A DNA stretch of 38,272 nt, taken from the NCBI GenBank assembly GCA_937138395.1, contig CAKZPB010000090.1:1-38272 (forward strand), written 5' to 3'. This document shows positions 30,495 through 38,272 of this stretch, in pieces. This DNA is from an uncultured Pseudomonadota bacterium (lineage in GTDB: Bacteria; Pseudomonadota; Gammaproteobacteria; Xanthomonadales; Wenzhouxiangellaceae). The notes below the pieces were generated by a model, which saw only the letters and a list, made by a program, of their open reading frames with translations, did no database searches and was not told where the DNA came from. A program made the translations under genes and the position numbers. The number at the start of each line of letters is the position of its first letter. Position 1 is the stretch's first letter.

Positions 30495-30560
30495 GAGGGC
30501 TTCCCTTGCATTCAGACGTGAGATTCAGTAGCAGCCGTGATGCGAATCAGACAATTGAAA

Positions 30561-30637
30561 TGGCTGGGACGGCAGGATTCGAACCTGCGAATGCGGGGAT
30601 CAAAACCCCGTGCCTTAACCAACTTGGCGACGTCCCA
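30561..30637 (-). tRNA. tRNA-Gln (anticodon UUG)
   Basis: On the minus strand the sequence folds as a cloverleaf. The acceptor stem is TGGGACG/CGTCCCA with discriminator G and an encoded CCA (30561-30563). The anticodon stem CGGGG/CCCCG encloses loop TTTTGAT, which gives anticodon TTG, and the T arm is GCAGGTTCGAATCCTGC. The unpaired-looking U1-A72 terminus is typical of bacterial tRNA-Gln. It sits between lolB and prs, where a glutamine tRNA is found in several gammaproteobacteria. Confidence 0.95.
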
Positions 30638-30678
30638 GTTGTCAATCGAAATTCATCGTTGATCGCAACAAGGTCAAA

Positions 30679-30684
30679 ATTATA
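30679..30684 (-). promoter_or_regulatory. Consensus -10 box for tRNA-Gln/prs
   Basis: On the minus strand an exact TATAAT lies 41 bp before the 5' end of tRNA-Gln. No clear -35 hexamer is present 16-18 bp upstream, so the promoter assignment rests on the perfect -10 and its position in a non-coding gap. Confidence 0.45.
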
Positions 30685-30809
30685 GCGACTCGGGCAAAGC
30701 ATTGCGTCATCGAATAGTAATTTTCTTGATAATTTTCCGGGTAATCTGGTGTCAAGCAAGAGATCGTCCTGCCACAAGGCGTATTGCAGCCCTCAGGTTG
30801 ACGCTGACA

Positions 30810-31430
30810 TCAGTCCAGCTCCGTCTTAAACCGCCAGTTCGACATTGCAGCCCTGACCCGGTGTGGTGGGTCGCGCGCTTCGATGCGGGTCGGTAGCAGC
30901 ACGCCGTTGCGCCCATCGGTCCAGCGCGAGAAATCAATCGACCAGCTGCTGTGTCTCAATTGGGTCAGTGTGCCGTCTTCAGCAAAAGCCATCCGCGCCT
31001 CGGATGGCGCCGGCAGCCCCCGCAGCCATTGACTGAGCCATTGAACCGGGATTGGCCAACCAACCGCCTGTTCAACCAAAGGGTCCGGATCGGATCCCTC
31101 CAGCCGGTCGATATCGCTGCCTTCCAGCAGAGCATATTCGGGGCCGAATTGTAGGCGCCACTGTTTGCCACCGGCAATCGTCCGCAGCTGGACGGTGTGC
31201 TGGTCGCCCTGTGCTTGCCAGTCAAAACTCAGGCTGCCACCCCGTTGACCGTTTGATAGTCCCAGACGTCCCTGTACCGTCCAGTCGGGGTGCTTGTGAA
31301 ACCATCGCTCGCGATCCTGCAGCCAGGCGCCTTCGGGTCGGGGCTCGCGGATCGCGCAGCCTGACACCAGCAATACCGCAATCATCAGTCCACACAGCGG
31401 CAGCGGCAACTGAAAGACGCGCATCCGCAT
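30810..31430 (-). CDS. lolB: Outer-membrane lipoprotein receptor LolB
   Basis: LolB accepts lipoproteins from the periplasmic carrier LolA and inserts them in the outer membrane. The 206-residue protein has a lipoprotein signal with lipobox LVSGC (Cys25). Ala follows the cysteine rather than Asp, consistent with outer-membrane sorting. The family pattern W(x)VQGRLGLSNGQRGGSLSFDWQ and later LLEGSDIDRLE...GWPIPV is clear. Its ATG overlaps the stop of the TPR gene by one base (TAATG), so the two are translationally coupled. ispE, the usual next gene, is not present in the 172 bp before tRNA-Gln. Confidence 0.93.
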   Translation of the reverse strand: MRMRVFQLPLPLCGLMIAVLLVSGCAIREPRPEGAWLQDRERWFHKHPDWTVQGRLGLSNGQRGGSLSFDWQAQGDQHTVQLRTIAGGKQWRLQFGPEYALLEGSDIDRLEGSDPDPLVEQAVGWPIPVQWLSQWLRGLPAPSEARMAFAEDGTLTQLRHSSWSIDFSRWTDGRNGVLLPTRIEARDPPHRVRAAMSNWRFKTELD

Positions 31431-33247
31431 TAATTGCCCAGGCCGGTGCGTTCCAGCATATCGACAAACACAGCGTCGGCGAGGAATTCAGGCTCGGCTC
31501 GTGCCAGCAATGCCTGTGCTTCCTGCTCCCGGCCAAGGGTCCACAGCACTTCCATCAGGTGCGAGACGATTTCCGGATGGAAATCACCCGCCGCGGCCCG
31601 TTCCAGGTAGGGCAGGGCCTGTTCGGCCTGACCAAGCCTGAACAATACCCAGCCCATCGAGTCCAGGATGGCCGGATTGTCCGGGTCGAGGGCCAGCGCG
31701 CGCTCGATCAGGCGCAGGGCCTCGCCCTGGCGATCCGTGCGGTCGGCCAACGTGTAGCCAAGTGCATTCAATGCAATGGCGTTCTGGCTATCACGCTGAA
31801 TGATCACGCGTAAGTCCTGTTCGGCCAGTTCAAGCCGATCAGCCTGCACGGCTGCCATGGCTCGTCCGTACAGCAAGTCAAGACTGCCGGGTTGGTTGGC
31901 GACGGCCTCAATCAAGAGATCAAGCGCTTGCTCATGCCGGCCTTGCTCCATCAGCATCTGGCTCTCGACCAGGTAGGATTGCTCGCTCATCTGGGTATTC
32001 GTGCCATCCCGAAGCGAGGCCAGCAGCCTGCGTGCGTCGTCAATCTGATTGTTTCTGGCCAAAAGCCCGGCTTGCCGCAGCTGCGCTTCTGCGCGGCGTT
32101 CTCCATCGATGCGTTGATACCAGGCGATGGCCTCGCCCTCTTGTTCAAGCACTTCGGCCAGGACTGCAACCAGCCAATATGCGCGTTGCTGCGCTGGCGG
32201 TTCAACGGTTTCTGCCAGCAACGCCAGCTGTTGCCAGTGCTGTAAGGCGGATGAATCACGTTCCTGTTCAAGATCCAGTAAAGCCCTCGCATACACGGTA
32301 TCCAGCGTATCGGGAAGGCTGGTCAGCAGGGCCATGGCCTGATCGGGCTGCCCGATCTGGTTCAGGGCTTCGGCTTCGGCCAGTGCCGCTTGAACGGCGC
32401 GCGCTGATGCCGGGTCTGACTGCAGCATTCGGGCCTGCTGATAGAGTGGCTGAGCACGGTCGTGCTGATTGAGCTGAACGGCCAGACCTGCAGCCCACAT
32501 CAGTTGGATGTAGTCCGGTTGGAGCCGGCTGGCCTCGAGCGCCAGCGCCAGTCCCTGTTCAACCTCACCCAGCTGCCAGGCCAGGCGGCTTTGCTGGTAG
32601 TTACTGAAGCCGGAATCCGCTGCATGTCCTGTCCGATCAAGCAGCTGACGCAGTAGCGCCATACTCTGTTCTCTGGCCTCAGTCGTTTCACGCTCTTCGC
32701 TCGGTGCAACGGTTAACAGGGCCAGCGCCATTTGCCATTGACCTTGCGATTGACCGGATTCATCCAGCTGTTCGGCAAGCTGATCAATCGCCGCGCCGGT
32801 CCGTCCTGTTCTGAAGCGAGCGATGATATTCATCTGTTGGGCTGGCGTTGAAGCAGGATCGAGTTCGGCCCAGGTTGATGATGCACTGAGCGCAACACCC
32901 CAGCGGTTGGTTTCGGCGGCAATCCGGCTGACCCGCTCGGCGACCCGTGGATCCGGTCGAATGGTCAACAGTTCCTGGTAAAGCGGTAGTGCGCCTTCGA
33001 AGTCGCCGATTCGATCGGCTTGCAATGCCTGGGCCAGGAGCGCGTCGGCCTGGAGCGTTTCCTGTTGCGTCAGCTGGTCCAAGTCCGAAGCGGCGTCACG
33101 ACTGTTGTTATCCTGGGAAGGGCTGGCACACGCGGTCATGAGAAAAGCCGATAACAGTACAACAAGACGCAGTTCAGTTAAAACTGGCTTGATTTGTGTA
33201 CGATATCCGCGGAAAATGGAATGTTTGCCTACACCTGAATTTCGCAT
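31430..33247 (-). CDS. Tetratricopeptide-repeat lipoprotein
   Basis: This 605-residue predicted lipoprotein has a signal segment ending in the lipobox LMTAC (Cys40), followed by a Gln/Asp-rich linker and many TPR-like helical pairs to the C-terminus. Clear TPR units occur near GDFEGALPLYQELLTIRPD, NAIALNALGYTLADRT and PAILDSMGWVLFRLGQAEQA. A TPR protein upstream of lolB and divergent from hemA is conserved in pseudomonads; the role is unknown, perhaps a periplasmic scaffold. The only plausible start is the ATG at 33247, which overlaps the hemA start on the other strand. No in-frame alternative precedes the hydrophobic signal. Confidence 0.88.
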   Translation of the reverse strand: MRNSGVGKHSIFRGYRTQIKPVLTELRLVVLLSAFLMTACASPSQDNNSRDAASDLDQLTQQETLQADALLAQALQADRIGDFEGALPLYQELLTIRPDPRVAERVSRIAAETNRWGVALSASSTWAELDPASTPAQQMNIIARFRTGRTGAAIDQLAEQLDESGQSQGQWQMALALLTVAPSEERETTEAREQSMALLRQLLDRTGHAADSGFSNYQQSRLAWQLGEVEQGLALALEASRLQPDYIQLMWAAGLAVQLNQHDRAQPLYQQARMLQSDPASARAVQAALAEAEALNQIGQPDQAMALLTSLPDTLDTVYARALLDLEQERDSSALQHWQQLALLAETVEPPAQQRAYWLVAVLAEVLEQEGEAIAWYQRIDGERRAEAQLRQAGLLARNNQIDDARRLLASLRDGTNTQMSEQSYLVESQMLMEQGRHEQALDLLIEAVANQPGSLDLLYGRAMAAVQADRLELAEQDLRVIIQRDSQNAIALNALGYTLADRTDRQGEALRLIERALALDPDNPAILDSMGWVLFRLGQAEQALPYLERAAAGDFHPEIVSHLMEVLWTLGREQEAQALLARAEPEFLADAVFVDMLERTGLGN

Positions 33248-34517
33248 GTCGTTAGTTGCCTTGGGGCTCAGTCATCAAACCGCACCGGTCGCGATACGCG
33301 AGCGGCTTGCGTTCGCCCCCGAATCGCTTTCGGAGGCGTTGGTATCTGCTCATTCGCTGCAGGGGGTTCAGGAAGTTGCCATCATCAGCACCTGCAACAG
33401 AACCGAGCTGTATCTTGCTGCCAGCGAGACTACCACAGCGCCATGGATCGACTGGTTGCATCAATGGCACCGCGAGCCTGCGGGCCAGTATCGCGAATAC
33501 CTCTATCAGTTGCATGACCAGGCTGCTGTGGTCCATCTCCTGAAAGTGACTGCAGGGGTGGACTCCATGATTCTGGGTGAACCGCAAATTGCCGGCCAGG
33601 TCAAGACGGCCTGGAGCAGTGCTCAAGAGGCCAACACCATGGGCACTGTGCTCGATCGATTGTTCCAGCACGCTTTTCAGACGTCCAAGCAGGTCCGGAG
33701 TCAGACTGGTATTGGCCACAACCCTGTGACCTTGCCCTTTGCTGCATTGAAATTGGTGCATCAGATTTTCGGTGACCTTGCGCCGTTGAACGGTCTGATG
33801 ATTGGCGCGGGTGAAATGATTGAAGAGGTCAGTCAGCATTTTGTTTCTCACCAGTTAACCCGGCTGACTATTGCCAACCGGAGTGCGAACCGCGCGGATC
33901 GATTGGTGAGCAGGCTGAAAACCACCAATGCCGATGCTCGTTCGATGCCGTTGGAGCGGATAGAGCAGGACCTTGCTGACTTCGATGTGGTGGTCGCATC
34001 GACCGGCAGCACGGACCCGATCGTGACAACGGATATGCTGCAGCGTGCCCTTCGTCAACGCCGCTACAAGCCGATGTTTGTGCTTGATCTATCTGTCCCG
34101 AGAAATATCGATCCCGAGGCGGGCAGTCTCGAGGATGTGTATCTCTACTCGATTGATGACTTGCGCGACATTGCCCGGCGCGGCTATGAGCAACGCAGCG
34201 AAGCGCTGGCTGAAGCCAACCAGATCATCGACCAACAGGCAGCGCAATTCATTCGCTGGATGAACCTGAATGCATCCAGCCAAACGCTCAAGGCGTTGCG
34301 CCAGCGTGCCTTCGTCGAACGCGATCGGCTGCTTGAGCAGGCGCTCAGGGAGATTCGTGCCGGTCGTGATCCCGAAGACGTGCTGCGCAGGCTGGGGCAT
34401 CGCCTGACCAATCGGCTACTGCATGCGCCGAGCATCCAGCTGCGCCAGGCGGCTGAAGCGATGGATGAGGATCTGCTCAAGGCGGCCCGACTGTTGCTGC
34501 TGGATGAATTGCCATGA
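33246..34517 (+). CDS. hemA: Glutamyl-tRNA reductase
   Basis: This enzyme reduces glutamyl-tRNA(Glu) to glutamate-1-semialdehyde, the first step of C5-pathway tetrapyrrole synthesis. The 423-residue protein has the catalytic cysteine Cys50 in [24 protein letters not shown] and the NADPH-binding stretch [14 protein letters not shown] follow, then a C-terminal helical dimerisation region. The start at 33246 ([15 protein letters not shown]) coincides with the family N-terminus; upstream in-frame codons lie inside the divergent TPR gene. There is no good Shine-Dalgarno sequence, so initiation may be leaderless or weak. It overlaps prfA by 4 bp (ATGA). Confidence 0.97.
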   Translation: MSLVALGLSHQTAPVAIRERLAFAPESLSEALVSAHSLQGVQEVAIISTCNRTELYLAASETTTAPWIDWLHQWHREPAGQYREYLYQLHDQAAVVHLLKVTAGVDSMILGEPQIAGQVKTAWSSAQEANTMGTVLDRLFQHAFQTSKQVRSQTGIGHNPVTLPFAALKLVHQIFGDLAPLNGLMIGAGEMIEEVSQHFVSHQLTRLTIANRSANRADRLVSRLKTTNADARSMPLERIEQDLADFDVVVASTGSTDPIVTTDMLQRALRQRRYKPMFVLDLSVPRNIDPEAGSLEDVYLYSIDDLRDIARRGYEQRSEALAEANQIIDQQAAQFIRWMNLNASSQTLKALRQRAFVERDRLLEQALREIRAGRDPEDVLRRLGHRLTNRLLHAPSIQLRQAAEAMDEDLLKAARLLLLDELP

Positions 34518-35602
34518 CGATGTCTGAGGGCATGGAAATGCGGCTCCAACAAACCAGGGATCGCTTCGAGGAACTGGAGCGCTTGCTGGCTGAACCGGAC
34601 CTGGCCAATAATCCTAATGAATTCACGGCCCTGTCGCGCGAGTATGCTGATTTGCAGTCCATCGTCAGCACCTGGGCTGAGCTGCAGCAGCTCGATCAGC
34701 GTGAACAGGATGCGCGTGCAATGCTGGAAGAAGATGATGCAGAACTGCGTTCGCTGGCTAATGAGGAGCTGGCCAGCCTGGAACCCGAACGCCAAGGTCT
34801 GCAGCAAACACTTCAGAAATTGATCGTACCCAGGGACCCGAACGACGACGGCAATATCTTTCTTGAAATACGCGCCGGTACGGGTGGCCAGGAAGCGGCC
34901 TTGTTTGCCGGTGATCTGTTTCGAATGTACAGCCGCTATGCCGAGCGCGCAGGATGGAGCATCGAGATACTGGACGCTCAGCCGGGCGAGGTTGGTGGCT
35001 ACCGTGAACTCGTGGCGCGACTGGCGGGCAAAGGTGCGTATTCGAGACTGAAATTCGAATCGGGTGCGCATCGCGTCCAGCGCGTGCCGGCTACCGAGTC
35101 ACAGGGCCGTATTCACACATCGGCCTGCACCGTTGCGATTCTGCCCGAGGTCAGCGAAGTGGATGCGGTCAAGATCGACCCGAACGATCTGCGCATCGAC
35201 ACCTACCGATCATCGGGCGCCGGCGGTCAGCACGTCAATACAACCGATTCTGCAATTCGCATCACGCACATCCCAACCGGTGTTGTGGTCGAGTGTCAGG
35301 ACGAGCGATCACAACACAAGAACAAGGCCCGCGCCATGAGCTTGTTGAATGCCAAGTTGCTCGAAGCCGAACGCGAGCAGATACGCAGTCAGGTGGCGGC
35401 AGACCGCAAGCTCCAGGTTGGCTCGGGTGATCGTTCCGAGCGTATCCGAACGTACAATTTTCCCCAGGGGCGCGTGACGGATCACCGTATTGGTGTCACC
35501 CTTTACGACCTGGACAATATTCTTGATGGTGCCCTGAATGATCTGCTTGATCCACTGTCCGAAGCGCATCAGGCGGAACTGCTGGCCGAGATGGGTGCCT
35601 GA
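34514..35602 (+). CDS. prfA: Peptide chain release factor 1
   Basis: RF1 terminates translation at UAA and UAG. The 362-residue protein has the stop-codon-reading tripeptide PAT (192-194 in [10 protein letters not shown]) and the catalytic GGQ at 237-239 ([12 protein letters not shown]). The ATG at 34514 overlaps the hemA stop; an ATG two codons later is an alternative. The normal hemA-prfA-prmC order is broken: prmC, whose product methylates the GGQ glutamine, is absent, and a convergent SDR gene starts 60 bp further on. Confidence 0.97.
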   Translation: MTMSEGMEMRLQQTRDRFEELERLLAEPDLANNPNEFTALSREYADLQSIVSTWAELQQLDQREQDARAMLEEDDAELRSLANEELASLEPERQGLQQTLQKLIVPRDPNDDGNIFLEIRAGTGGQEAALFAGDLFRMYSRYAERAGWSIEILDAQPGEVGGYRELVARLAGKGAYSRLKFESGAHRVQRVPATESQGRIHTSACTVAILPEVSEVDAVKIDPNDLRIDTYRSSGAGGQHVNTTDSAIRITHIPTGVVVECQDERSQHKNKARAMSLLNAKLLEAEREQIRSQVAADRKLQVGSGDRSERIRTYNFPQGRVTDHRIGVTLYDLDNILDGALNDLLDPLSEAHQAELLAEMGA

Positions 35603-35662
35603 ACCATGCTGCTGAACTGGCCGATGCACCTTGCCAATCGCTGACAGGCGTTCAGGAAATAT

Positions 35663-36463
35663 CTAGAGCCCCATCTTGGCCATCTGGCGCATCAGCATCT
35701 TGAAGTAGAGTCCGGGAAACCAGCGCTTGATGCGATACTGCCAGCGCGTTTCTGGATGAGTCAGTAGCAGGAACTCCGGCTTCTTGACTGCGTTCAGCAC
35801 TATATCGGCCACATCGTCTGCCGAAATGCCTGATTTTTCCATCCACCGCTGCACGCGTTGAGCATAGCCGTCGTCCGGCGCACGCATTGTCGATGTCAGG
35901 TCGGTCTTGACGAATGCCGGGCACAGCACCGATACCTCGACGCCGGCATTGTGCAGCTCCGCTCGAAGCATCTCGGAAAACGACACCACGGCGGCCTTGG
36001 CGGTTCCATACGATGCGATGCCCGGTGCTGCGGCCAGGCCGGCCCAGGACGCGACGTTGATGATATGGCCGGCGGCTTGCGACCGGAAGTGATCGACAAA
36101 ATAATGGCAGCCCATCACGACACCCATGACGTTAATGTCCATCACCCAGCGCCAGTCGTCGAGCGGCGTTTCCCCAGTCAAGCCGCCCGTCGCTACGCCC
36201 GCGTTGTTGATCAATAGCTGCAGGGACTCACCGCGTTCATCTATATCCTGACGAAGCGCCTGCCACTGCGATTCATCGGTCACGTTCAGGGCATAACTGC
36301 GATGACCCTCGCCAGCAAGCTGCTGCACGGTCTGCTCGGCGCGATCAGCGTCCAGATCCGTTACCAGGATGAGCCAGTCTTGACCGGCTAGTTTGTGCGC
36401 CATGGCAGCCCCCAGTCCGGAACCTGCACCGGTGATCAATGCTGTTTTTCTTGTTTGTTGCAC
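35663..36463 (-). CDS. Short-chain dehydrogenase/reductase (classical SDR)
   Basis: This 266-residue NAD(P)-dependent oxidoreductase has cofactor motif TGAGSGLG (11-18), NNAG (86-89) and the catalytic residues Ser139, Tyr152 and Lys156 (NVASWAG, SYGTAKAA). The C-terminal about 40 residues extend past the core fold and are basic and hydrophobic (YRIKRWFPGLYFKMLMRQMAKM), which suggests membrane association. Substrate unknown. It is monocistronic, convergent with prfA and divergent from the membrane-protein gene at 36556. Confidence 0.9.
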   Translation of the reverse strand: MQQTRKTALITGAGSGLGAAMAHKLAGQDWLILVTDLDADRAEQTVQQLAGEGHRSYALNVTDESQWQALRQDIDERGESLQLLINNAGVATGGLTGETPLDDWRWVMDINVMGVVMGCHYFVDHFRSQAAGHIINVASWAGLAAAPGIASYGTAKAAVVSFSEMLRAELHNAGVEVSVLCPAFVKTDLTSTMRAPDDGYAQRVQRWMEKSGISADDVADIVLNAVKKPEFLLLTHPETRWQYRIKRWFPGLYFKMLMRQMAKMGL

Positions 36464-36555
36464 GGTATCGTTGTCCTCGAAAGCTCGCCTTAGGATAGCG
36501 GATTGATGCGTTTACGCATCAAGAGAATCGCAAAAAAGAAAACAACAGGTTGTCA

Positions 36556-37203
36556 ATGATTGACATGTCCTTGATCGAAAATAAACCCGATCGTGAACGA
36601 TTGTCGATTACGCTGGGCGCCAAATTCGCGTTTACAGCCTGGATGGTGATCTGGACCGTCGTTGTCTGGCAGGCTCAAGGGCCACAGAATTTCTGGTGGT
36701 TATGCAATGTAGCCCAGTTTGTGCTGTTGATCGGGTTATGGGCCAACAGCCGGCTGCTGATCTCGAGCCAGGCCAGCACGGTCGTGGTGGTCGGGGCGGT
36801 GTGGGCACCTGATGTTCTGTTGGGCTTGGTGCTTGGCGACAGCCCGACGGGCATGACCGCCTATATGTTTGATCCACGATTTTCATTGACTCAGCGCGCG
36901 GCCTCGCTGTATCACATGGCAGTACCAATTTTCGTTGTATGGCTGTGCTGGCGCTACGGCTATGACCGGAGAGGCGTCAGGCTGCAGTGGCTGATTGGCA
37001 CTGCAGCAGTGATTGGCGGTTGGCTTGTTGGTGATGAAGGCCGCAATCTGAATTATGTTCATGCACCGTTCGGTATCGAGCAGGTCTGGTTACCGGACTG
37101 GGCCTGGCTGCCGCTGCTGTGTCTTCTGAGCGGCCTGCTGATTTATGTGCCCGGCCATCTTTTCTTGCGTTCAAGATTATTCGGAGGTTTGGCCCGACAA
37201 TAA
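36556..37203 (+). CDS. Unidentified six-helix membrane protein
   Basis: I do not recognise this 215-residue protein. It has about six hydrophobic segments: roughly residues 22-38, 47-70, 75-95, 115-135, 148-165 and 182-205. It is rich in Trp (WMVIWTVVVW, FWWLCN, WLPDWAWLPLLC). Polar charged residues lie in the loops (DPRFSLTQR, GDEGRNLNYVHAP). ATG at 36556 is chosen because AGG lies six bases before it; a TTG at 36550 is too close to that site. Its last 27 bp overlap the convergent YeeE/YedE gene, and it is divergent from the SDR gene. No function is proposed. Confidence 0.8.
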   Translation: MIDMSLIENKPDRERLSITLGAKFAFTAWMVIWTVVVWQAQGPQNFWWLCNVAQFVLLIGLWANSRLLISSQASTVVVVGAVWAPDVLLGLVLGDSPTGMTAYMFDPRFSLTQRAASLYHMAVPIFVVWLCWRYGYDRRGVRLQWLIGTAAVIGGWLVGDEGRNLNYVHAPFGIEQVWLPDWAWLPLLCLLSGLLIYVPGHLFLRSRLFGGLARQ

Positions 37204-37596
37204 ATCTACCAGCCCCATCCCGATCAACATTGAAAGCACAAACAAGCCGGCTTGCCAGTCCAGATAGGCCAATGCGGCGATGGCTGGTCCCGGGCAATAG
37301 CCATACAGCCCCCAGCCAACGCCAAACAGCACGCCGCCGATAATCAGCCGACGATCAATTTGATTGGCCGTCGGTAATTCGAATCGATCGGCAAACACCG
37401 GCGAAGAGCTTGGTTTTACCATGCGGAACCCGATCAGCGTAACCAGGACCGCGCCGCCCATGACAAAGGCCAGATCGGGCACCCAATGTCCAAATAAATC
37501 GAGAAAGCCCTGCACTTTGGCGGTATCAGTCATGCCGGAGAGCGCAAGACCCGCGCCAAAGATCAATCCGCAGAGAAGGCTTATCAACGTTTTCAT
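37177..37596 (-). CDS. YeeE/YedE-type sulfur transporter, second half-protein
   Basis: This 139-residue membrane protein has about four helices and resembles the C-terminal half of YeeE/YedE thiosulfate transporters, as in PmpB-like two-gene versions. The conserved cysteine is in GLYGYCPGPAIAAL, a signature of this half. The N-terminal [21 protein letters not shown] is also typical. Its ATG overlaps the stop of the upstream half-gene (ATGA, 37593-37596), so the halves are probably made together and pair in the membrane. Its 3' end overlaps the convergent membrane-protein gene by 27 bp. Confidence 0.88.
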   Translation of the reverse strand: MKTLISLLCGLIFGAGLALSGMTDTAKVQGFLDLFGHWVPDLAFVMGGAVLVTLIGFRMVKPSSSPVFADRFELPTANQIDRRLIIGGVLFGVGWGLYGYCPGPAIAALAYLDWQAGLFVLSMLIGMGLVDLLSGQTSE

Positions 37597-38012
37597 TGAT
37601 AGCCCCCGATCAGATGTCGGAGAATGAATACCGTGACGATGCCGCTGGACATGAACGTCAATGTGGCGACCAGCGAGCGCTTGGACAAACGACCCAGGCC
37701 ACAGACACCATGGCCGCTGGTGCAGCCACTGCCCAATCGAGTGCCGAATCCAACCAGCAGGCCGGCAGTGACGATCCAGACCCATGCAGCGGGATTTGGC
37801 TCAGGCGTTGCCTGTCCTGATAACCAGTGAAACAAGCCGGCTCCCAGCACAATCCCGACAAGAAAACACCAGCGCCAGGCACGATCTGCAGCGAGTGAAA
37901 CCGCAGACCAGGTGATTCCGCTGATTCCCATGATCCGACCAGTCCCGGCCAGCATCAGCAGTGCCGCGATACCGATCATCAGGCCGCCCAACAGAGGCTG
38001 TATGAAATTCAA
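37593..38012 (-). CDS. YeeE/YedE-type sulfur transporter, first half-protein
   Basis: This 139-residue membrane protein has about four helices and corresponds to the N-terminal half of YeeE/YedE (PmpA-like). The hallmark [19 protein letters not shown], with two cysteines expected to pass the sulfur substrate, is intact. GRIMGISGI near residues 25-33 is also family-typical. The start codon appears to be TTG at 38012, with a GAG seven bases upstream; the next ATG (37979) would remove the first conserved residues. No ArsR-type regulator or rhodanese, sometimes found with pmpAB, is present nearby. Confidence 0.87.
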   Translation of the reverse strand: MNFIQPLLGGLMIGIAALLMLAGTGRIMGISGITWSAVSLAADRAWRWCFLVGIVLGAGLFHWLSGQATPEPNPAAWVWIVTAGLLVGFGTRLGSGCTSGHGVCGLGRLSKRSLVATLTFMSSGIVTVFILRHLIGGYQ

Positions 38013-38217
38013 TTGAAGACTCGCATGGCTTGTGACTGAATCGAATCATAGAGGAATGTCGGCCAAAAGAAGGAGGCTTGCAATCGGTTTCCACGCAAAA
38101 AGTTACTTTGCCCGCGAATAATCCGGTTATCGGTAATCAGTTTGTTTCACTGCTTTATGGTGAAAATTCAGGGCGTCATTTCATTGGAAGTCAGCTGATT
38201 CGCTTGCCGCCAGAAAT

Positions 38218-38240
38218 AAACCGGCACAATGGCCGGCTTT
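38218..38240. terminator. Putative hairpin terminator at right edge
   Basis: AAACCGGC and GCCGGCTTT form an imperfect inverted repeat (CCGGC/GCCGG with flanking A and T tracts and one bulge). Read on the minus strand it would follow a TAA at 38245-38247 and run into T-rich sequence, suiting termination of a gene entering from the right. Confidence 0.45.
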
Positions 38241-38244
38241 CTGC

Positions 38245-38272
38245 TTAGGAGGTGGTGGAGGCGGCGGGGCGT
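38245..38272 (-). CDS. Possible 3' end of a minus-strand gene running off the window
   Basis: A minus-strand TAA at 38245-38247 closes an open frame reading ...R-P-A-A-S-T-T-S. Only eight codons are inside the window. Support comes from the hairpin just downstream and the strong G/C bias. On the plus strand the same bases contain AGGAGGTG, a near-perfect Shine-Dalgarno sequence, so a plus-strand gene starting beyond the edge is an alternative. The preceding gap 38013-38217 shows nothing I can identify. Confidence 0.25.

Noticed and set aside
34184-35071. 295-codon minus-strand open frame across hemA/prfA
   Set aside because: It overlaps the conserved C-terminus of HemA and the N-terminal part of PrfA; composition is that of an antisense shadow.

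Overview
The window is chromosomal housekeeping DNA from a free-living, aerobic gammaproteobacterium. The evidence is gene content and order: miaB-ybeZ-ybeY-corC; a TPR lipoprotein-lolB block divergent from hemA-prfA; mfd-csiV; purB-roxA; sucA-sucB-lpd; a haem-A/cytochrome-oxidase assembly set; and a PilH-type receiver. GC content is moderately high. An affiliation near Xanthomonadales/Chromatiales (Wenzhouxiangella-like) is a guess and is not shown by the sequence. I saw no phage, plasmid, transposase, CRISPR or defence genes.

Layout. 1-578 is gene-free and repeat-rich. 579-1958 (-) is gdhA, divergent from miaB-ybeZ-ybeY-corC (2112-5850, +). From 12065 down to 5924 (-) runs SURF1 - Sco-like protein - ctaA - cyoE - gcvP, with a small DUF2909-type membrane protein divergent at 12186 (+). 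A perfect hairpin terminator (12461-12484) separates it from a convergent set: AcuI/YhdH-like reductase, PilH-like receiver, peroxiredoxin. From 27707 down to 14765 (-) lies mfd - csiV - purB - roxA - sucA - sucB - lpd. A YfcC-type transporter (27932-29347, +) converges on prs, which lies behind a tRNA-Gln(UUG). lolB and a TPR lipoprotein gene (30810-33247, -) are divergent from hemA-prfA (33246-35602, +). The right end holds an SDR dehydrogenase (-), an unidentified six-helix membrane protein (+) and a two-gene YeeE/YedE-type sulfur transporter (-).

How the genes work together. The 2-oxoglutarate dehydrogenase complex (sucA, sucB, lpd) lies downstream of roxA, a 2-oxoglutarate/O2-dependent ribosomal protein hydroxylase. 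gdhA interconverts 2-oxoglutarate and glutamate. Lpd probably also serves the glycine cleavage system, whose P protein is encoded here. The SURF1/Sco-like/CtaA/CyoE group makes haem A and assembles an aa3-type oxidase whose structural genes lie elsewhere. hemA starts tetrapyrrole synthesis. miaB, ybeY, prfA, roxA and tRNA-Gln belong to translation.

No obvious new enzyme system is visible. The most notable non-genic signal is a family of about 150-185 bp elements (14597-14752, 16246-16429, 29358-29508, and a half copy at 512-529). They are bounded by inverted arrays of 9-nt units resembling CGCAGATTN, and every copy sits within about 50 bp of the 3' end of a gene. One lies inside the suc operon between sucB and lpd. 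A 55-bp exact direct repeat at the left edge is a second unexplained repeat family. Several textbook neighbours are missing from otherwise conserved clusters: ispE, prmC, lnt, rplY/pth and the cox structural genes.
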